Notes under the pieces: model-generated | Told to the model about the DNA's origin: nothing | What the model saw: the letters and a program-made list of their open reading frames with translations, nothing else | Databases searched by the model: none | Program-made: the position numbers and the translations under genes | DNA from: Tetradesmus obliquus | Lineage: Eukaryota; Chlorophyta; Chlorophyceae; Sphaeropleales; Scenedesmaceae | Assembly (NCBI GenBank): GCA_030272155.1 | Contig: CP126202.1 | Span: forward strand, 4,857,501 to 4,921,500 | Length of the DNA: 64,000 bases | Direction of reading: 5' to 3' | Shown: in pieces, positions 42,301 through 55,644 of the stretch | Position numbering within the stretch: the stretch's first letter is position 1 | Layout of the letters: each line of letters begins with the position of its first letter

Positions 42301-43366
42301 ACCTCACACGCCGCCGCTCCTCAGGTGTAAGTGGCACCCGCCTGCCGCCACCAGCACGCCTGCCACCCTGCCCCTGTCCACCACCATCACCATCATCACC
42401 ATCATCTCCATCATCATCGCTGCCGTTGCCGCTGCCACTGCCAGCATCATCGCTGCCTTCATCATCTTGAAACTCTGCTCCACCACCCCCTGCCCCACCA
42501 AACTTCAACGCCTGCTGGCCCCTGCTGGCAGCTGCTGCTCTGCCACCTGCAGCAGTGCCCCGCCGCCCACCACGCTGCTGCTGCTGCCGCCGCTGTGCTG
42601 CATTACCGCCCCGCTTGCCGCCCCGTTTCGTTGCCGGCCTGCTGCCGCCATCTGAGGAGTCTGCTGCATCTGCAAAGTAGTCATCATTGTCATCCGCATC
42701 TTCATCATCTTCTGCAGCATCAGATGCAGCAGCAGCATCCCAAGGTTCGTCATCATCACCATTGCTGATGCTGCCGCTGGCTGCAGGGCTGCTGCTGCTG
42801 AATCCGCTTGCATCCTCATCATCGTCTTCATACTTGACCGCTGCCGCTGCTGCTGCTGGTGCTGCTGCCGCGGCGCGGCGCATGCCAGCGCCGCGCCTGC
42901 CGCTACCAGCAGCAGTGGATGCAGGTGTCCTGCTGCGCTTGCGACTGCTGCCACCTGCTGCTGCTGCCACTGCATCTGGAGATGGTGCAGCAGCAGCAAT
43001 GGCAGACAGTGCAGCAGCGCGCACATCATCTTCTGCTGCTGCTGCTGTGGCCTTGTTTCCTGCAGGGGGCCTCTTGGCAGCGCGCCTTGTGGCGCGGCGT
43101 GGGGGCGAGTTTGGGCCGGCGGCGACAGCAGCAGCGATGGCAGCTGCTGTTTCTGGATCAATGCTGTCTCGATTGGCCAGTGCTGCTTCTAAAGCAGCAG
43201 CGTCGTCCGGCTGCTGCTGTGTCATGGGCAGGCCTGGCGCTGCTGCTGCGGCGGCGTGATCTGCTGCTGCTTGCATGTGGCCAGGGGCGGTTGTGCCGGC
43301 CCCAAGTGCTGCATGGTTGAGGGTTGAAAGTAACATGGCTGGCTGGGGGCTTGATCCTGCACGCAT
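36101..43366 (-). CDS. Very large bZIP transcription factor
   Basis: Three exons in minus-strand order: 43366-42303, 41847-41752, 40142-36101; phases 2 and 2, 1,733 residues. The basic region is assembled across the first junction: ERRRVR then REKNRAAARRCRARK (about 350-371), with the bZIP signature N-x7-R. The coiled coil follows (MQLVESLQGAVEAVTA, then across the second junction RYEDVKRQLAEATAAARHE) with hydrophobic a/d positions L, V, V, Y, V, L rather than a regular leucine ladder. The N-terminal part has acidic Asp/Glu runs and GGRRGTAAGG basic patches. The 1,346-residue C-terminal exon is Ala/Ser/Gln low complexity with conserved-looking islands: ALGFSSEEQLRGRLQQAG, a nuclear-signal candidate PPRKRSKLEAAL, and LLSLSAFDDLFGEAD near 36860. 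It should bind DNA as a dimer in the nucleus; targets cannot be told. The start is one of two close ATGs (43366, 43336). Confidence 0.85.
40205..40300 (-). repeat. Intronic copy of bZIP exon 3 acceptor and 5' end
   Basis: Reads YEDVKWQLAEATAACRKTG behind a CTGCAG acceptor, against YEDVKRQLAEATAAARHET at the true start 40142. It remains open in frame with the true exon, so it could be read through. Confidence 0.85.
40730..41610 (-). repeat. Five intronic copies of bZIP exon 2 donor and 3' end
   Basis: The true end at 41752 reads KMQLVESLQGAVEAVTA then AAG-GTGCGG. Direct copies lie at about 41540-41610, 41420-41490, 41285-41348, 40970-41015 and 40730-40790. The first retains VKMQLVESLQGAVEAVTA and the same donor; the others vary (MQLVSSLQGAVEAATS, MSLQGAVEAVTG and so on), with AAG-GTGGCT or GAG-GTAAGG at the donor. 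Confidence 0.9.
41699..41734. repeat. Interstitial telomere-like repeat
   Basis: About 36 bp of CCTAAA/CCCTAAAA units (cctaaacccctaaaccccta, then aaaccctaaaacccct), that is TTTAGGG/TTTTAGGG on the minus strand. It lies in bZIP intron 2, 17 bases from the exon 2 donor. Confidence 0.7.
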
Positions 43367-44364
43367 GGGGAGGAAGAGGACCAAACACGCAGCAGTGGTG
43401 AGGCAGCATCACAGCATTGGACTGGTTGGCTGGAAAACGCTGCGCAGCGAAATGCATGGTCTGCTGCGCCTCTGCGAATGGGATAACTACATTGTTCCAA
43501 GCCCAAATGTCACACGCAGAGCTGTAGACACGGGCAGCATGATAGCAATGCGTCACCACCAGGCTGTGCTGCTGTTGCAGGCGCGCCAGGCACAAAACGC
43601 ACAGCATGCGGTTTAAACGGAATAATTAGAAACGCATTACATCATTCAACCAAAGAGATCATAAGCCAGATAGCGGCAGCATCATGGCGGGCAGACCTTT
43701 AATCAAACTGTAGCCATCCTCTTCATCATGCAGGTGCCTCGTCTCATTGACACGATAAATGGGATGCTGCCTGGCGACGTCGTGAGGGGGAATGTGGCTC
43801 CAGGGCGCCTGCTGCTAGCGGCCTACACGACCTCGATCAACCCTGGACCGCTTATTGCTCATCCGCGTCGCAACCCAGCAAACGCTGCTGAACGCGTAAA
43901 TGCCGCGTTGCAGTATATTCACTCTCCTGCTCAAGGGTGGTCCTGCCAACCTCGGAAGTCCAAGGTGACATCACACTCGTGGCAGGCAGTACAAACAGAA
44001 GCTATTACACATGCGCAGGCCGTGCTGCTGTCATCTGTCAGCTCGCAAACATCCGTGAGGCTCGTGCAAATCGACGCCAGTAATCTGAATCCAGAGTAAT
44101 GTCACCACAGCCTGTTTCATCAACCCATTGCCAATGCGCAGGCTTGTGTTTGCGTTCAGACACGCCTGCGCAGGCATGCCGGCAGCTAGTCATACATGCA
44201 ATAGATAGGGACGCTTCCACAAAGCCACATTTTCTGATTCTTCTGACCAGCACCCCATAAGTTAACAAGTCCATAGGTTTTAATACAACACAGTTCTTGC
44301 GGAACAGTCCCCAACCACCAACCAATCACCAACCCACCACCCACCCCTCTCTGCCGAGCTCTCA
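43367..44364. other. Intergenic stretch between the bZIP and PHD genes
   Basis: Both genes are on the minus strand, so this holds the bZIP promoter and the PHD 3' flank. One plus-strand frame with an ATG (43728-44099, 123 codons) has mixed composition unlike the CTG-driven frames, but matches nothing I know and has no visible context; I do not call it a gene. Confidence 0.3.
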
Positions 44365-44533
44365 TCACTGCCTGCCCCGCTTGCTGCCAGCAGCAGCTGC
44401 CACCGCCCCCTGCTGCTGCTGCTGCTGCTGCCTCTCCACGCACCCCGCACACACAAAGCCGTGCGGCTCCTGCTCCTCGTCCCGTATGCCGTTGCAGCGC
44501 GTGTGCATCCAGTAGCCGCAGCCGTCACACACA
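44365..44533 (-). pseudogene. Downstream copy of the PHD finger 3' half
   Basis: Reads VCDGCGYWMHTRCNGIRDEE and GFVCAGC, then a Gln run and GSKRGRQ with a stop at 44365, the same ending as the true terminal exon at 44615. It lies after the real stop codon, lacks the first CxC of the PHD finger and an acceptor in phase, and is probably non-coding or 3' UTR. It could serve as an alternative last exon. Confidence 0.75.
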
Positions 44534-44614
44534 TTATTGTGTGGCTGCTGCTCCTTCACACGCCAGCACCAAGTCAACGCCATCACCACCACCCGGCATC
44601 ACCTTGTTGGCAGC

Positions 44615-47330
44615 TCACTGCCTGCCGCGCTTGCTGCCCGCTGCCACCGCCCCCTGCTGCTGCTCCTTCTCCGCGCGCGCCGCTTCGCACCCTTTGCAAA
44701 CAAAGCCATGTGGCTCCTGCTCCTCATCCCGTATGCCGTTGCAGCGCGTGTGCATCCAGTAGCCGCAGCCGTCACACACGATCATGCGCTCGCCATCGTC
44801 ATCGCGGCAGCCGCAGCTGCAGGACACCGCCCAGTCCTCCACGCCACCCGCATGGCGGAACCTGCAAGCGTGATAAGACAGCAAGCAGCAGCATGTGCAG
44901 GTGCAGAAGCGTTAGGACACATGGTAACGGCAGCCGCAGCTGCATGACACTGCCCAGTCCTCAACGCCGCCCACGTGACGGAACCTGCAGCACGGCAACA
45001 CAGCAGCAGCATGAAAGGAGAGCACGCGCCTGCAAGGGTGATGCATATGCCGCTGTCATGTACTCGTGTGCTGTTGCACCTGCACGTGGCTGTGATGGCA
45101 GCGCAGCAGTTGCCAAGCAACCACTGACAGTTGCACTGCCGTCATGGATGTTACCTTGCCTCAGCCCTGGTGGTTGTATGTGGCCATCATCCGACACATT
45201 CCACAAGCGGATTCAAGCAGAACAGCCTGCGGCGCTTCACTTCAGAGGCATACGCACTGCCGATGCATGTGGTCTAGTGCAGCTGCTTGCTGTTACCCCA
45301 AGCTGAAGCTCAGAAGGTTCTGTGGGGACCACATCACGTCAACTGCCAACCATGCCTGGCTGCCCTGGCTGACACCACCCTCAACCCCTCACCGTGGCTC
45401 GGGGTCCAGCCCGCTGCCCACAGCATCTACTTGAAGACACCCATGCACACTGCCAATGCACCCCAGTCCAACAATTATACACCCTGCTGCTGCTGCTGCT
45501 GCTGCATCCCCCTCTCACCGTGGCTCGGGGTCCAGCCCGCTGCCCACAGCAGTCAGCTCGCAGCCAGCCGGCACCTTCTCCCCCAGCAGCAGCAGCCCAG
45601 CATCAGGCACGCCTGCTGCTGCCACGTCATCAGCACCCTGCTGCTGCTGCTGCTCTGCGGGCAGTAACACCCCCTCAGGCAGCCCAAGCAGCTGCTCGCA
45701 GCGCCAGTGATCCGCCAGCCTGTACACTGCTGAGAATGCCTCAGTGACGAGGCGCTTCACGTCTGCCAGGCTGGCGCGGTCAGGCACGCAGATGAGCTCA
45801 GCTGGCGTGATGTGGCTGCTGCGGCTGCGGCGTGCCAGGGCGCCGCCGGGCAGGCGTACAGTGCACACGTCCAGCAGGTGGCTGGCGGTGAGGTCCAGCT
45901 GCAAAGGGGGGGGGGGGGGGGGGGAGGGAGGGCAGAGCAACAAAATGGGGGTGTTGACAAAAGGGTGCAGAGGCGTGCTAAGGAGCCGCCGGGCAGGCGC
46001 ACGGTGCAGACATCTAGCAGGTGGCTGGCGGTGAGGTCCAGCTGCAAAGCGGTGAGGGGGAGGGGCATCAAGAACGAAGTTCAGAGGTGTGTTAAGTTGC
46101 ATGTTGGGCAGGCGCATGGTGCAGACATCCAGCAGGTGGCTGGCGGTGAGGTCGAGCTGCAAACAGGGGGTGCAGCATTCAACAAGAGTGCAAGGGTTTA
46201 GGGTCTTATGTTATGGGCAGGCGCACGGTGCACACATCCAGCAGGTGGCTGGCAGTGAGGTCCAGCTGCAAAGGGGGGAGGGGGGGGCATTAAGAACAAA
46301 GTTCAGAGGTGTGTTATGTTGCATAGAGGGTAGGCACACGGTGCAGACATCTAGCAGGTGGGCGGCGGTGAGATCCAGCTGCAGGGGGTGGGGGTGGGGG
46401 TGGGGGTGGGGGTGGGGTTGTTGACAAGAGTGCAAGGGGTGAGGGTGGAGATCAGAGTGCTGATGCGTGTACGTGTTGCATGGTGGCACAGGGCACCAGG
46501 CACAGCAGCAGGTGGCTGGCGGTGACGTCCAGCTGCAACAGGGGCACAGCATGGCAAGGCAAGGTAGGGCGCAGGCCATAGTTGGTGATGTACGTTACAG
46601 GGTCAAGTTAGATGCAGTTATATGGTCAAGTGGCACGGCCGGCATGGCAAGGCAGGCAGCAGGCACAAGGAGGCCGCGCTACTTGTTTGTAGTGACAGCA
46701 GCAGCAGCAGCAGCAACGGCGCATCGTGGCTCGCACGCGCCTCACCTTGACCATGAGCCGCACTGGATGCGGCAAAGGACCAGCCGCCACAACAGCAGCA
46801 GCAGCAGGGTCAGCAGCAGCAGCAGCAGCAGCAGCAGGGTCGGCTGCTGCAGCTGCCAGAGCCTCATCCACTGCTGCTGCCACATCACCGGCAGGCTGCG
46901 CGCCTGCACCATCCTGCTGCTGCTGCTGCTGCTGCGGTGCATCCACCTGCATTGCCTCAGCCCCGCTGCCGCCTGCTTCACCCGCTGCTGCTGCAGCAGC
47001 GGCAGCCCCATCCTGACCAGCTGCACTGCTCTCCTGCTGCTGCTGCTCAGGTTGCTCCGGCACCACCTGCTCCTCATCAGCAGCAGCATCAGCATCAGCC
47101 ATTGCCACGTCAGACGCTGCACGCTGTGCCGGCACAGCCGCTGCTGCTGCTGCTGCATCAACAGCCTGCTGTTGTGCATCAGCAGCCACTGCTGCTGAGG
47201 CTGGCAGCTGGCCAGTGCCAGGCAGAGCCAGCGGCTGCTGCTGCTGCTGCTGCTGCGCCGCTCCCTGTGCCCCTGGCTGTTGCAGAGCTACTACAGTGAT
47301 GCCAGCAGCTGCAACTGCAGCTAGCAGCTC

Positions 47331-47382
<52 letters not shown>

Positions 47383-47560
47383 GAATCGACATCTGCAGCC
47401 TGCTGTTGCTGCTGCGCTGCTGGCTGCTGGTTGCTGAGCTCAGCAGGTTCCTGCTGCAACTGACCTGCTGCTTCTTGCTGTTGCTGCTGCAGCTCAACCT
47501 GTTGCTGCTGCTGCTCAGTTTCCACACCTGCCTGCTGCTGCTGCTCAACTTCCATACCCG

Positions 47561-47591
<31 letters not shown>

Positions 47592-47831
47592 AGGAGCCTG
47601 CTGCGGCTCCTGCTGTGCCTCTGGCTTGACATGTGTACACAACTGCTGCTGCTGCTGCTGCTGCCAGCCCTCAGGCAGCAGCTCCCCTTTATAGTCCTTC
47701 ACAAAGTGCTTGATGTCGCGCATCGTCTGCAAAGCAGCAGCAAAGCACGGCAGCTGCAGCACAACTGGCGCCTGCTGCTGCTGCTGCTGCTGCGATCGGC
47801 GGCCTAGCCGGCCGGGCAGCTGCAGCACAAC

Positions 47832-47862
<31 letters not shown>

Positions 47863-47958
47863 AATGAGGTGGGGTCAGTGGAGCCCTGGGGCTTGCTGTC
47901 AGCAGCAGCAGCAGCAGCAGGGTCTGCTGATGTTTCACCCTCGGCTTTGGGGGCTACC

Positions 47959-47995
<37 letters not shown>

Positions 47996-48166
47996 CAGCA
48001 TCTGCAGTGCTAGGCTGCTGCTGCCCTGCCGAGGCGTCGCCAGCAGCAGCAGCTGCTGCTGGCCCTGCTGCTGCATCGCCTGCTGATGGTGGGGCTTCCA
48101 CTGGTGCTGCTGCTGCCTCAGCAGGTGTAGCTGCAGCTGCTGCTGCATGGTCGCTGCCGCCATCGT

Positions 48167-48214
<48 letters not shown>

Positions 48215-50507
48215 TGTTGTCTGCTGCGGCTGCTGCCTCAGCAGCCGCAGGCTGAGCATCGCCAGGCGCTGCAGCTGCAGCTGGGCTGGCATCAGCCATG
48301 GCTACTTCAGGCACTGCTGCTGCTGCTGCTGCCGGCTGTGCTTCGGTCCCTGCTTCTGCTGCCTGCTCAGCTGCAGCACATGCAGCAGCAACCTCATCAG
48401 CAGCTGAAGCAGCAACCACACCGGGCGCTGCGGCTGCGTCTGCTGCAGCAGCCGACTCAGCAGCTGCATCCTGCTTCGGCTCTGTCAGCTGCTGCTGCTG
48501 CTGCTGCTGCTCTGGCTTCACCTCCAGCTTCGGCTGCTGCTGCTTCGCCCCTTTCGCCTTTACTGCTGCTGCTGCTGCCTCCACCGCCTGCTGCGGCCTG
48601 TACAGCCGCAGCACGTTATTATACACATACTGCAGATCCGCCAGCACCTGATCAACAGTCCGTATGCCGGCAACACTTCTCGGCAGTAGCCCAGGCTTTA
48701 AGTCAGGGTGGTGCGGCTCAGGCAGAGCAGCAGCAGCCTCAGCACCCCCTGCATCCCTGGACCCTGAACCCCCTCCGGGCTCATCTTGGCTGCGCCGCTG
48801 CTTCCTGCCGCCACGCCTGCCGCCGCCACCGCCACCGCCGGTACCTTTGCTGCTGCTGGGTACGTATGTTGTGTCGCCACCATCCCCTGCTGCTGCTGCA
48901 GCAGCAGCAGCGTTTTTGCGGCCTGCCTTGCCGCCACCGTGCCAGCCGCCGCGCTTGACAGGGGGCGCGGCGCCCTCGCCAGCTGCTGCTGCTGCTGCTT
49001 TCGCCGCACTGTTGCTGCTGCTACTGCTGCCGAACAGCAGGGCATCGCCGCTTGCCTCAGCAGCAGCAGCAGCAGCAGCAGCAGGCCCAGCAGCCAGTGC
49101 TGCCCTGCCAGCTGCAACCTTATCAGCAAGCTGCGGAAGGTCATCACATGCACGCGTGGCAGTGCGAGGTCGCTTCGAGCTGCGGCAAGCCCCTGCTGCT
49201 GCTGCTGCTGATGGGGACAGCATGGGGAGGCCTACAGGGGCTTCTGCTGCCTCCCTTACTGCTGCTGAGGCCTTGCGCTTGCGGCCATGCAAGCTGACTC
49301 CCAAAAGTGCCGCACCCTCATCATCATTCGCTGCTGCTGCTGCTGCCGTGTGGCCGTAGCCGCTGCCAACATCTGCGTCCCATGCTGCCGCTGCGTGTAT
49401 GTTGCTTTCGGCAGCAACGGCAGCAGCGCGGCGCGGCGGCGGCGCTGCTGCTGCAGCTGCACGAGGCGACTTCACAGCTGCTGCTGCTGCTGGTGCGGCG
49501 GCTGCTGCTGCTGCTGCTGACTTGCCTGTCCCTGAGGGCTTGCCGCTGCCAGGCTGCTTGATCTTCAGCTTCAGCTTCTTACCACCCACCTTCAGACCCC
49601 CCGCTGCTGCTGCTGCTGCTGCCGGCTTGACTGGCTCAGCAGCAGCAGCAGCATCTTCTGCTGCCACCTCGGGAGGCTCAGGAGCCGGCGGCACCAGCTC
49701 AGGAGCAGCCGCCTGCACAGCTTCCGGCAGCGGCGGCAGCGCCGCACCCGCTGCTGCTGCCGCCCGCGCCGCATCCAGTGCCTCAGCCACAGCCGCCTGC
49801 TCAACTTCCAGCGCAGCAGCAAGCGCCGGTAGATCCGGCGGCGGGGCGCCTTTCTTCTCTGCGCGCCTTCGCTTCTCATCTGCATCGTATTCTGCCATGT
49901 GGCGGTCGTACACGGCGCGCGCCGCTTTGTGTGCTGCTGCTGCTGCTGCCAGCGCGAGGGCCTCAGCCGGGCCTGCGTTTGAGGCCTTTGCGGCTTTTTC
50001 GGCTGTGCCGAGCGCCTTTTTGGTGTTCTCCTCGTCTAAGACGTACTGCGGCTTGACAACCCAGCGCCAGCCCTGCTTCTTTTTGGGCATGCTGAAGATG
50101 CTGCTCTTCTTGCGCTTGGCCTTGGCCTGCTTCTTCGCTGCCGCCGCTGCTGCCGCTGCTGCGGCGTCTGGTGCAGCGCCGGCAGTGTCAGCGCTGGTGG
50201 TGTTAAGCGCTGCTGCTGCTGCTGGATGCTGTGGGTGTGGGGTGCTGCCTGGGGGTGGCGGTGCTGCAGTGGTGGCGGCTGACTTGGCAGGCGGCACACA
50301 TGCTGCTGCTGCTGCTGCTGCTGCTGCGGCTGCTGCTGCTGGTGCTTCTTGCTGTGGTGCTGCCACATCAACAGGAGCAGGGGCAGCAGCTGCTGTGTCA
50401 CTGGGCCCAACAGCAGCAGGGGCGTCCGAGGTAGGCTCACGCAGAGCCTCTTTGCTGTCAGCAGCATGCTGGACAGCAGCAGCTGCCTCGCCATCAGCTG
50501 TGACAGG

Positions 50508-50538
<31 letters not shown>

Positions 50539-51003
50539 TTATGCCTAACCTCGTGTGCATGCTGCTTCTGGTGGCTACGGCCATGAGCAGCCGCAGTAGC
50601 AGCAGCGGCAGCGCCATCTGCGCTGTGCCGCCGCTGCCGGCCTACCTTGCCAGCGCTTTCATGCACCTGCTGCTGCTGGGGCGGCTGCTGCTGCTGCGGC
50701 GCCTCCTCTGCCTGCTGCTGCGATGCACCTGCATCTGCCACAGGTGCTGCTGCTGCTGCTGCTGCTGCTGCGCAGCCTTCAGCTGCTGCATGGCTGGGCA
50801 CTGCGCCCACAGCATCTGGCTGGTGGTGTGCTGCTGCTGCTGCTGCATGCCTGGTGCTGTGCCGAAGGTGGTGGGCGGGAACATCCTCTTCACCATCAGC
50901 AGCAGAAGCAGCAGCAGCAGCAGCAGCAGGTGTTGTAGCAGGTGCTGCTGCCGCCTGCTGCTCCTCTGCAGCAGCGCTGGCCTCCACAGCAGGCTTGGCA
51001 ACA

Positions 51004-51041
<38 letters not shown>

Positions 51042-51244
51042 GCTGGATGCCTTGCCAGCTGCAGCCTTTGACTGCCGAGGCTGGCCTCGCTTCGGCTTGC
51101 CTTTTTCATCTGCAGCTCTTACAGGGCTGCCTGGTGCAGGCTGCTGCTGCTGCTGCTGGTGCTGCTCAGCTTCCTGGGCAGCAGCAGCAGCAGCAGGGTG
51201 GTGCTTCTGCATACTGCCCCTGCCGCCCCTGCCAGCAGCTGCTG

Positions 51245-51277
<33 letters not shown>

Positions 51278-51315
51278 TGTTCTGTGCTTCAGCACTTGCT
51301 GGCACAGCCTCATCA

Positions 51316-51352
<37 letters not shown>

Positions 51353-51555
51353 GCGCTTCTTCTGCTGCTGGTGGTGCTTCTTTCTTCATGAGTGCCGCAA
51401 TGACTGCCTGCCTAGCCTTGTGCATTGCCAGCGATACAGCTGACTTTGACTTGTGGCTTTTGCGGGCCTTGGAACCAGCCTCCTCAGCAGCAGCAGTGGC
51501 AGCAGCAGCAACATCAGGCGGCAGCGCACCAGCCTCATGCCCTGCACCACCATCC

Positions 51556-51589
<34 letters not shown>

Positions 51590-52920
51590 CAGCATCTGCC
51601 TCTGCAGGTGCTGGCGCTGCTGCTGCCGCTGCTGCTTCGCCAGAGGTGCTCAGCTGCCGCAGACGGCTGCGTGGCTGCGGCCCATCAGCAGCAGCAGCAG
51701 CAGCAGCAGCAGGCGCTGCGCCAAGCTGCTGTAGCTCGCGGGGTACCCTCTTGGCCTTGCTGCTGCTGCTGACTTTTGCTGGTGCTGCTGCCGCAGCAGG
51801 ATCCGCGGCTGTGCCATTCGCCAGCGCATGTTGCTCCGTGACTTGCTGCTGCTGCTGCTGCTGCTTGGCATGTCGCTGCTTGCCCTGCTTTGCTTTGTGC
51901 ACTTCATGCTCAGCAGCATCCGGCTGTTGATGCTGCTGCTGCTGCTGCTGCTTGCCGGCCGGCAGGGCCTTGCTAGGCGAAGCTGTTGCTTCACCTGCTG
52001 CTGCTGCCGGCTCTGCGTGCTGCTGCTGCTGCTTTGGCTGCCGCTGCTTGCCCTGCTTGCCTTTGTGCACTTCATGCTCAGCAGCATCTGGCTGCTGCTG
52101 CTGCTTGTCAGCCGGCAGGGCCTGGCTGGCAGAAACGGTTGCTTCACCTGCTGCTGCCGCTGACTCTTCATGCTGCTGCCGCTGCTGCTGCTTCTGCCGC
52201 CGCTGCTGGGCATGCCCTGCCTTCTCTGCTGCTGCTGCCGGCGCTGCAGGGTGGTGCAGCACAGGCGACGGTGCTGCTGCTGCTGCTGCTGCCGCCGCAT
52301 GCACTGGGTGGTGCGCATGGCTGTCAGCCTCACCAATACCAGCACCACCAGCAGCAGTAGCAGCAGCAGCGTCAGAGTCGGCTGCAGCGCTGCCGCCATG
52401 TGAATGATGGCCTCGGGTCTCTCTGCGAGGCACCCACTGCAGAATGGTCCAATCAGTGCGGTGCCTTTTGCTGGGACTGCCAGTGCCACAGCCAGCCTCA
52501 GCAGCAGCAAGCGCAGCAGCAGCATTAAGCGGCTTCTCATCCACTGCTGCTGCTGCTGCTGGCTCGGCAGCTGGAGTGTGTGGGGCGTCTGCAGCAGCAG
52601 CCATCGCCTCAGCAGCAGCAGCAGCAGCAGCGGCAGCAGCAGGGGTACTGCTGCTGCCCTTAGGGCCCACCCTGGAGCGTGCCTTGCCAGCAGCTGCTGC
52701 TGACTTCTTGCTGCTGCTTGCTTGCCCAGCAGCAGGTGTGGTTGCAGCAGATCCAGCTGCTGCTGCCTGCTGCTGCTGCTCGTTGATGTCCTTTTCCTGC
52801 TTCACAGCAGGGCCAGCAGCAGCAGCAGCAGCAGCGGCAGCAGGGGGAGCAGCAGCGGCGCCGCCACCAGAGGAGGAGCGCGCCCTGGCCCTCAGCTGCC
52901 TCTTGCCGCCTGACACCTCA

Positions 52921-52960
<40 letters not shown>

Positions 52961-53086
52961 GCTCATGCGCATGCTCAGCCACATGCTGCTGCTGCTGCTG
53001 CTGCTCCTGCTTGACCTCCGGGTGCGGGTGGTCTGTCCTGTGGCGGGTGCGCAAGGCAGGGCCTGCATCTGCGCCTGCCTCAACCT

Positions 53087-53119
<33 letters not shown>

Positions 53120-53600
53120 GCTCTGCTGCAGGAGCAGCAGCTGCACCGCTTTTCCTGCTGGCCTTTTTCTTGCTGCTGCCAGCTGCAGCAGGTGTAGGAG
53201 CAGCAGCAGCAGCACTGGCAGGTGCTGCTTGAGTTTGCAGCTCTGTTTTGCTGTCATGATGCTGCTGTGTGCTATCCTGCTGTGTGCTGTCCTGCTGCTG
53301 CAGCATGTCAGGCTGCTGCTGTGCTGCGCGCTGCCGCGTCGCCCGGGCGGCGCTGCTGCCACCACCACTTGCACTGCTGCGGTGCCGCCGCGACTCGATG
53401 TTTGCTGCTGCTGCTGCTGCTGCTGCTGCAGGAGACAGCATAGCACCGTCAACACTGCTAGAGCGCCGCCTAGCCATGCTTATGCTTCCTTTGCCGGCCG
53501 ATGCGCCGCCGCTGGCTGCTCTTGCGACGCGCTGGAGGCACTGGTTGCAGCCAGTGGGCCTGAACCTGCACTTGGAGCAGCCCAGTGTGGGTTCTGGCGG

Positions 53601-53636
<36 letters not shown>

Positions 53637-55503
53637 GGTGGCTGCTGCTGCTGGGGTGGCTGCTGCTGCAGCGTCAGTTGGCTCGCCAGCAGCAGCTGGC
53701 ACCTCCACAGCTGGCACAGCAGCAGCGGCGGCTCGCTTTTCACTCTGCTCTACTGCTGCTGCTGCTGCTGCTGCTGATGCTGGCTTGTCTGCTGCAGCAG
53801 CTGCAGCTGCAGCCTCAGGCAGGCCTGAGCCCAGCTGTGTTGGACGGGCATGCTGCTGCTCCTGCTGCTGCTGTTGAGGCAGCTGCTGTGCGGCGCGCTG
53901 CCGCGTCGCCCTAGCGGCGCTGCTGCCACCACCACTCGCACTGCTGCGGCGCCGCCGCGGCCCAGCTGCCGGCGCAGCGTTTGCAGGCGCTACTGCTGCT
54001 GCCGGGGTGGCTGCTGCTGCTGCTGCTGCCGGGGTGGCTGCTGCTGCTGTTGCTGCCCGGGTGGCTGCTGCTGCTGTTGCTGCCGGGGTGGCTGCTGCTG
54101 CTGTTGCTGCAGGGGTGGCTGCTGCTGCAGCGTCAGCTGGCTCTGCCGCGGCAGCTGGTTCTGCCGCGGCAGCTGGTTCTGCCGCGGCAGCTGGGACGTC
54201 CAAAACTGGTACAGCAGCAGCTGAGACCGGCTGTTCACTCTGCTCAACTGCTGCTTCTGCTGCTGCTGCTGGTGCTGCTGCTGCTGCTGATGGCTCGTCT
54301 GCTGCAGCATCAGGTATGCCTGACCCAGGCTGCTGATCAACCTCCGCAGCTGAAGCTACTGCTGCTTCTGCTGCTGCATCTGGAGCCGCTGCTGCTGCAG
54401 CCTCACCAGCAGCAGGCTGAGCAGCAGCAGCTGCATCGCTCGCTTCGTCAGCAGCATCAGCAGGCGGTGTGGCTGCTGCTGCTGCTGCTGCCGCATGAGC
54501 AACTTCTGCATCATCTGCTGCAGCACTGATTGGAGCAGCAGCAGTAGCAGCAGCGTCAACATCTGCGCTGACGGGCGGCTCAGCAACACCAGCAGCAGCA
54601 GGGTTGACAGCTGCGCTGATGAGCGGCTCAGCACGACCACCAGCGCCGCCAGCCTCCTCTGCACCAGTGTCAGCTGCAGCAGCAGCAGCAGGCAGTGCTG
54701 CAAGATCGCCCACCGGCTCAGCTGCAGCTGCAGATGCTGCAGCCGTTCGCTCCTGCTCTACATCAGAAGCAGCAGCAGCAGCAGCAGCAGCAGCAGTGCT
54801 GCTGGCCACACCAGCCGCATCTGGGGCAACCTCCGTCGTCGGATCCACTGCTGCCTCTCTGCCTGTGCCTGCATCTGCTACATCTGCCCCTTCTTCTGCT
54901 GCTGCTGCTGCTGCTGTGGTCTGCTCTGCTGGCAGCTGCTGGCCTTGCTGCTGCTCCTTCACCTCTGCAGCAGCAGCAACAGCGGCATCTCCAGCGGCTT
55001 CTTGCTGCAGCTGCGGCTCATCCTGCTGCTGCTGCTGCTCTGGCTCAGGCAGCTGCTGGTCGCTGTCAGCCTCGCCAGCTGCTGCAGCAGCAGGCTCGTC
55101 CACTGATGGCTCTTTTGCTGCCAGCATGTCTGCTACGGCTGCTGCTGCGTCTGCTTGTGCTGCTGCGTCGTCTTGTGCCGCTGCATCAGCTTGTGCTGCT
55201 GCTGACGTGTCAGCAACTGCAGCAGCTGCTGCCAACTCTTCAGCAGCTGCTGCTTCTAACGCGTCGGCTGCTGCAGGAGGATGCTCCAGCACATCCCCTG
55301 CAACTGCCTCAGCAGTAAAGTCAGCAGCAGGCTCCTCAATGGCTGCTGCTGCAGGCTGAAGCCCTGAGGCGGCCTCAACAGCAGCAGCAGCAGCAGCAGG
55401 ATCACTGTTCTCTGACTGCTGCTGGTCTTGTGGCTGCTTCTCTGCAGCAGCAACCTGATCCTCTGCAGCAGCAGCTGGGGCAGCTGCTGATGCTGGAGAC
55501 ATG

Positions 55504-55539
<36 letters not shown>

Positions 55540-55611
55540 CCAGCCTCAACAGCCTCGACAGGCTCGGAAGCAGCAGCACGCTGCTCAGCCTCTGCTGGTT
55601 CCGGAGGCTCG

Positions 55612-55644
<33 letters not shown>

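Noticed and set aside
43728..44099. 123-codon plus-strand frame with an ATG
   Set aside because: Ordinary composition but no recognisable family, no promoter or splice evidence, and it would be antisense within a minus-strand intergenic region.
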